From: Mariaggregatimicrobium sp964498785
GTDB taxonomy: Bacteria > Zhuqueibacterota > Zhuqueibacteria > Thermofontimicrobiales > Thiofontviventaceae
Length of the DNA: 64,000 nucleotides
Assembly: GCA_964498785.1 (NCBI GenBank)
Contig: CAZCJL010000026.1
Span: forward strand, 1-64,000
Reading direction: 5' to 3'
Part shown: positions 60,546-64,000 of the stretch, piece by piece
Numbering within the stretch: position 1 is the stretch's first letter
How the letters are laid out: each line of letters opens with the position of its first letter
Made by a program: the position numbers and the translations under genes
Notes under the pieces: model-generated
Told to the model about the DNA's origin: nothing
Database searches by the model: none
What the model saw: only the letters and a program-made list of their open reading frames with translations

Positions 60546-62945
60546 TTGCGACATCTTATCATTACATTCTTTCTGCTTTTTATTTTATCGTTGAATCCTG
60601 TCACGGCAGATGAGTCTTCCGGACAATGGACTGCCCGCTGGATTTCGCACCCGGAGTGTGCGTCGGGCGAATTTGGAGTTTATTATTTTAAGAAGAAAAT
60701 AGTTTTGGATCAACTTCCGAAACAACTCAAAGTTCATGTGTCAGCCGATAATCGTTACAGGTTTTATGTAAATGATTCGTTCGTTGGTTTTGGTCCGGCG
60801 ACGGGAGATTTGGATCACTGGCATTTTGAAACATACAATATTGCCCGATTCCTGAAATCAGGCGATAATGTGATCGCAGCGATGGTCTGGAATATGGGAA
60901 AATACAGTGGAGCGGCACAGTTATCCAATCGAACCGGATTCATTTTGCAGTGCGATGATGACAGCTCACTCAATTCTTCTGACCAATGGATAACGCACAA
61001 AGACTTTGCGTTCCGCCCGATCCCGGTGGTCGTAGGCGAAGATGTCCGCGGTGGATTTCTCGCGCCGGTGTGCATTGAAATCGATGGCAGAAGGCACGAT
61101 TGGAACTGGAAATTACCTGAGTCTGACGAATCATGGACGCAGGCGGCAGACATCGGCGCTGCCAGAATGCACAGTGAGACGACGGGTACGCAATGGGGAT
61201 TAATGGAACGCTCCATCCCGATGTTGGAAATGCGGAAGGAGCGAATGCATAAAATGATTCAGTCCAGCGGACTTTCCCAAAATCTTCCCGATTTTAAAGA
61301 GAAGGTGAATGTCACAATTCCGCCATTCAAGAAAGTGCAACTGCTGCTGGATAACAGCGTGCTCACCGTCGGCATCCCGGAGCTGATTGTGAGTGGTGGA
61401 AAAGGCAGTTCTGTCAAAATTCATTATGCTGAAGCGCTGTTCGAAAAAGGGCAGCGGGATGAGCACGGAAATTTGATCGGCGAGGGGCAGATAAAGGGAA
61501 ATCGCAATATCACGGAGGGAAAAGTTTTTGTCGGCTATTATGATCGCTTCATTGCGGATGGCGGCGACAATCGCCTGTTCCGACCGTTATGGTGGCGAAC
61601 ATTTCGTTACGCGCTTATGGATATTGAAACGGAAGAGCAACCTTTAATTATTGAAGATTTTTACAATATGTTCACGGCATATCCGTTTCAGCAGAACGCA
61701 GTTTTTAAGGCAGATGACGATGTGCTGCGCCAGATTTGGGACGTCAGTTGGCGCACCGCCAGATTGTGTGCCTGGGAAAACTATATGGATTGCCCGTATT
61801 ACGAGCAATTACAGTACATCGGCGATACCAGAATCCAGGCGCTGGTTTCGCTGTACGTTTCCGGCGACGACCGGCTGATGCGCAATGCGATCCGGCAGTT
61901 TCATGACTCCATCACGCCGGAGGGATTGACCCGCAGCGCGCATCCCTGCCAGCGGGCGTCCATTATCCCGCCATTTTCGCTGTTCTGGATCGGCATGGTT
62001 CACGATTACTGGATGCACCGCACTGATGACAATTTCATTAAACAATTCATTCCCGCAATCAAAGAAATTTTGAACTGGCATGAACAATACACTGATTCCC
62101 GGACAGGTATGTTCAGCAAAATCCCATATTGGAATTTTGTGGATTGGACAAAAGAGTGGCCCTGGGATGTGGAAAAACAAACCGGCGGAATGCCGGATGG
62201 TTGGGATGCCGGAAATTCATCTGTATTGACGCTGCAATATGTTTATATCGCAAATCTAACAGTTGAAATTTTGGAGGCATTTGGGGAGCGAAACGCTGCC
62301 GATCATTTTTCAAAAATTTCCCGGGAATTGGGAGAATCGACTTACGAATATTGCTGGGATTCTGAAAAGCAATTCATCGCCGACACGCCGCTGAAAAAGA
62401 GTTTTAGCCAACATGCCAATGTGATGGCAGTTCTGGCTGGAATTATCCCTGAATCAGAACAGGGTAAATTCATCGAGCGAACCGCGTTTGATACAAGCCT
62501 GATTCAGTGCAGCATTTACTACCGCTTTTATCTGAACCGGGCGCTGATCAAAACAGGTCGCGGGGATTTGTATTTGAAATTACTGTCCCCGTGGGCCGAT
62601 ATGCTGGCGTTGGGATTAACCACATTTGCGGAAAAGCCGGAGCCATCACGCTCCGATTGTCACGGCTGGAGCGCCAGTCCGAACTATGACTTTTTAAGCA
62701 TTGTGTGTGGAATTCAACCTTCTTCGCCGGGATTCAAAAAAGTGAAAATTGAGCCCCATCCGGGAGATTTAAATTTCATCGAGGGAGCGGTTCCGCATCC
62801 GAACGGCGATATTTCAATGAAATACCGGAAGGAGGAGAAATCAATTACATTTACAATCGAGCTGCCGGAGGGATTGACAGGGAGTTTTGTGTGGCAGGGA
62901 GAGGAGCAAACAATTGCAGAGGGCGAGAATGAATTCGAGTTTTAA
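60546..62945 (+). CDS. GH78-type alpha-L-rhamnosidase, exported
   Basis: A 799-residue GH78-related enzyme with a signal peptide (LIITFFLLFILSLNPVTA). It begins at TTG 60546, 8 bases after AGGGAG; no better start is present. A jelly-roll domain (about 40-130, VSADNRYRFYVNDSFVGFGP) leads to the (alpha/alpha)6 barrel, with AWENYMDCPYYEQLQYIGDT as the acid-bearing segment. This is the variant of the DCPxxE-x-x-x-x-GD motif seen in a GH78 branch. PSRSDCHGWSASPNYDFLSIV near the C-terminus is typical of the same branch. Second rhamnosidase of the window; with the first it would strip rhamnose from different positions of the polymer. Confidence 0.82.
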   Translation: MRHLIITFFLLFILSLNPVTADESSGQWTARWISHPECASGEFGVYYFKKKIVLDQLPKQLKVHVSADNRYRFYVNDSFVGFGPATGDLDHWHFETYNIARFLKSGDNVIAAMVWNMGKYSGAAQLSNRTGFILQCDDDSSLNSSDQWITHKDFAFRPIPVVVGEDVRGGFLAPVCIEIDGRRHDWNWKLPESDESWTQAADIGAARMHSETTGTQWGLMERSIPMLEMRKERMHKMIQSSGLSQNLPDFKEKVNVTIPPFKKVQLLLDNSVLTVGIPELIVSGGKGSSVKIHYAEALFEKGQRDEHGNLIGEGQIKGNRNITEGKVFVGYYDRFIADGGDNRLFRPLWWRTFRYALMDIETEEQPLIIEDFYNMFTAYPFQQNAVFKADDDVLRQIWDVSWRTARLCAWENYMDCPYYEQLQYIGDTRIQALVSLYVSGDDRLMRNAIRQFHDSITPEGLTRSAHPCQRASIIPPFSLFWIGMVHDYWMHRTDDNFIKQFIPAIKEILNWHEQYTDSRTGMFSKIPYWNFVDWTKEWPWDVEKQTGGMPDGWDAGNSSVLTLQYVYIANLTVEILEAFGERNAADHFSKISRELGESTYEYCWDSEKQFIADTPLKKSFSQHANVMAVLAGIIPESEQGKFIERTAFDTSLIQCSIYYRFYLNRALIKTGRGDLYLKLLSPWADMLALGLTTFAEKPEPSRSDCHGWSASPNYDFLSIVCGIQPSSPGFKKVKIEPHPGDLNFIEGAVPHPNGDISMKYRKEEKSITFTIELPEGLTGSFVWQGEEQTIAEGENEFEF

Positions 62946-63002
62946 AAAGAGCCAGTATTAAATTGCAATTCTGATTTTTGATTTTAACATAAGGAAGAAC
63001 TT

Positions 63003-64000
63003 ATGAACACCAGATTAACCAAGTACTCGACGTGGCAACTCGCGATGTTGATCGTCGTGCGTGTTGCCGTGGGCTGGCATTTACTGTACGAGGGACTTGT
63101 GAAATTGTACACGCCTGGCTGGTCATCTGCCGAGTATCTTGCCATGTCCCGCTGGATTTTTGCCGGCTTTTTCAATTGGATCGCATCGAATACGGTTTTG
63201 CTGCAAATTGTGGATTTTATTAATATCTGGGGCTTGATGTTCATCGGCGCAGCGTTAATACTGGGGCTGTTCACACGGATCGCCATCTATTCCGGTCTGT
63301 TCCTGCTGCTGATGTATTATATTTCATATCCGCCATTCATCGGACTGGATTACGGCGTCCCGAATGAAGGACATTATCTGATTGTCAATAAAAACCTGAT
63401 CGAAATGCTGGCGCTGGCGGTTTTGGCATTCTTTCCGACCGGTACTATCATCGGTCTCGACAGGCTGATCTTCAATCGAAGGGAAAAGATGCCTGAGAAG
63501 AAAGAAATTCAACCGGAAACAGCAGAAACTGCGGGAGTCCCGGCATCCATGGACCGGCGGAAGTTGCTGAAGGGCATTGCCACGCTGCCATTCTTCGGAG
63601 CGTTTTTGTACGCATTCTGGCGCAAGAAAAGCTATGAAGAACGTCATCTCATCGACGCGGTGACCGGCGCATCGATAAAGACCTATGACTTCGGGAGCCT
63701 GAAAGATCTAAAGGGCAAAATTCCGATGGCAAAAATCAAGGATCGTGAATTCAGTCGGTTGATTTTAGGCGGCAATCTGCTCTCCGGCTGGGCGCATTCC
63801 CGGGATTTGATTTATGTGTCGCAACTGGTGCGGGCATATCATCACAAAGATAAAATTTTCGCCACGCTGTTGCTGGCTGAAAAATGCGGCGTGAATACGT
63901 TGCTCTCCAATCCGGTGATCGCAAAAACAATCAATGAATACTGGGATCGCGGCATTGGGAAAATTCAGTTCATTTCCGATTGCGTCGGGCTGAATTATGA
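63003..64000 (+). CDS. DoxX-like membrane domain fused to a Tat-motif-preceded soluble domain (partial)
   Basis: An open reading frame from ATG 63003 (after AAGGAAGAAC) to the window end, 332 codons seen. Residues 1-155 have four hydrophobic helices with VAVGWHLLYEGLVKL and GLMFIGAALILGLFTRIA, typical of DoxX/DoxD-like proteins. After a charged linker (EKMPEKKEIQPETAE), residues 183-205 read DRRKLLKGIATLPFFGAFLY, a twin-arginine motif with its hydrophobic segment placed inside the chain. From 210 on the protein is soluble: REFSRLILGGNLLSGWAHSRDL and FATLLLAEKCGVNTLLSNP resemble a TIM-barrel oxidoreductase or isomerase. Its C-terminus is not in the window. A start for an independent second protein at ATG 63549 is possible but no ribosome site is obvious. 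Confidence 0.7.
   Translation, partial: MNTRLTKYSTWQLAMLIVVRVAVGWHLLYEGLVKLYTPGWSSAEYLAMSRWIFAGFFNWIASNTVLLQIVDFINIWGLMFIGAALILGLFTRIAIYSGLFLLLMYYISYPPFIGLDYGVPNEGHYLIVNKNLIEMLALAVLAFFPTGTIIGLDRLIFNRREKMPEKKEIQPETAETAGVPASMDRRKLLKGIATLPFFGAFLYAFWRKKSYEERHLIDAVTGASIKTYDFGSLKDLKGKIPMAKIKDREFSRLILGGNLLSGWAHSRDLIYVSQLVRAYHHKDKIFATLLLAEKCGVNTLLSNPVIAKTINEYWDRGIGKIQFISDCVGLNY

Overview
The window looks like a chromosomal segment of a Gram-negative bacterium of the FCB superphylum (Calditrichaeota / KSB1 / Ignavibacteria-like). The basis is four proteins ending in the FCB-type C-terminal sorting module with the YPNPFNP or YPNPS signature, many Sec, lipoprotein and twin-arginine signals, and a moderate GC content. 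No rRNA, tRNA or phylogenetic marker is present, so the phylum call is inference.

Layout. Positions 1-7.5 kb hold minus-strand genes (an SGNH hydrolase, a GNAT acetyltransferase, a PGPGW membrane protein, a small lipoprotein and the PmbA/TldD pair), interrupted by a plus-strand UPF0175/PIN toxin-antitoxin module between two hairpin repeats and by a decayed gene fragment. From 8 kb onward everything is on the plus strand and is almost entirely carbohydrate catabolism. The order is: xylulokinase and xylose isomerase, a GH88 unsaturated uronyl hydrolase and KDPG aldolase (8-12.8 kb); KduI and KduD (13.2-14.9 kb); a membrane glycosyltransferase; a TRAP transporter (17-19.8 kb); an anaerobic sulfatase-maturing radical SAM enzyme; a LacI regulator, an L-rhamnose isomerase and an NCS1-like permease (22-26 kb); a 1,569-residue GH30 enzyme; a DUF362 protein and a propeller protein; a Cys-type sulfatase; and then a run of secreted or lipid-anchored glycosidases (two GH78 rhamnosidases, several alpha/alpha-barrel proteins, a clan GH-A enzyme, a YdjC-type deacetylase), a GH94 phosphorylase, a GPH sugar symporter, a Gfo/Idh/MocA oxidoreductase and a CBM9-like protein. 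The last gene, a DoxX-containing fusion, runs off the window.

Together these genes fit breakdown of a sulfated polymer containing L-rhamnose, uronic acid and xylose, for example an ulvan-like algal polysaccharide. Sulfatase, rhamnosidases and unsaturated-uronyl hydrolase would act outside the cytoplasm, TRAP, GPH and NCS1-type carriers would import products, and isomerases and aldolase would feed central metabolism. No SusC/SusD pair, polysaccharide lyase, KDG kinase, rhamnulokinase or rhamnulose-phosphate aldolase is visible, so the pathway is incomplete here.

The most unusual gene is the symporter at 51646-53895. About 300 residues of cadherin/Ig-like repeats interrupt the periplasmic loop between TM5 and TM6, and the insert begins and ends with complementary half-repeats. 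The intergenic DNA is also notable: at least two MITE-like families with terminal inverted repeats, a 33-bp palindrome family found just after stop codons, and GC-rich hairpin repeats.
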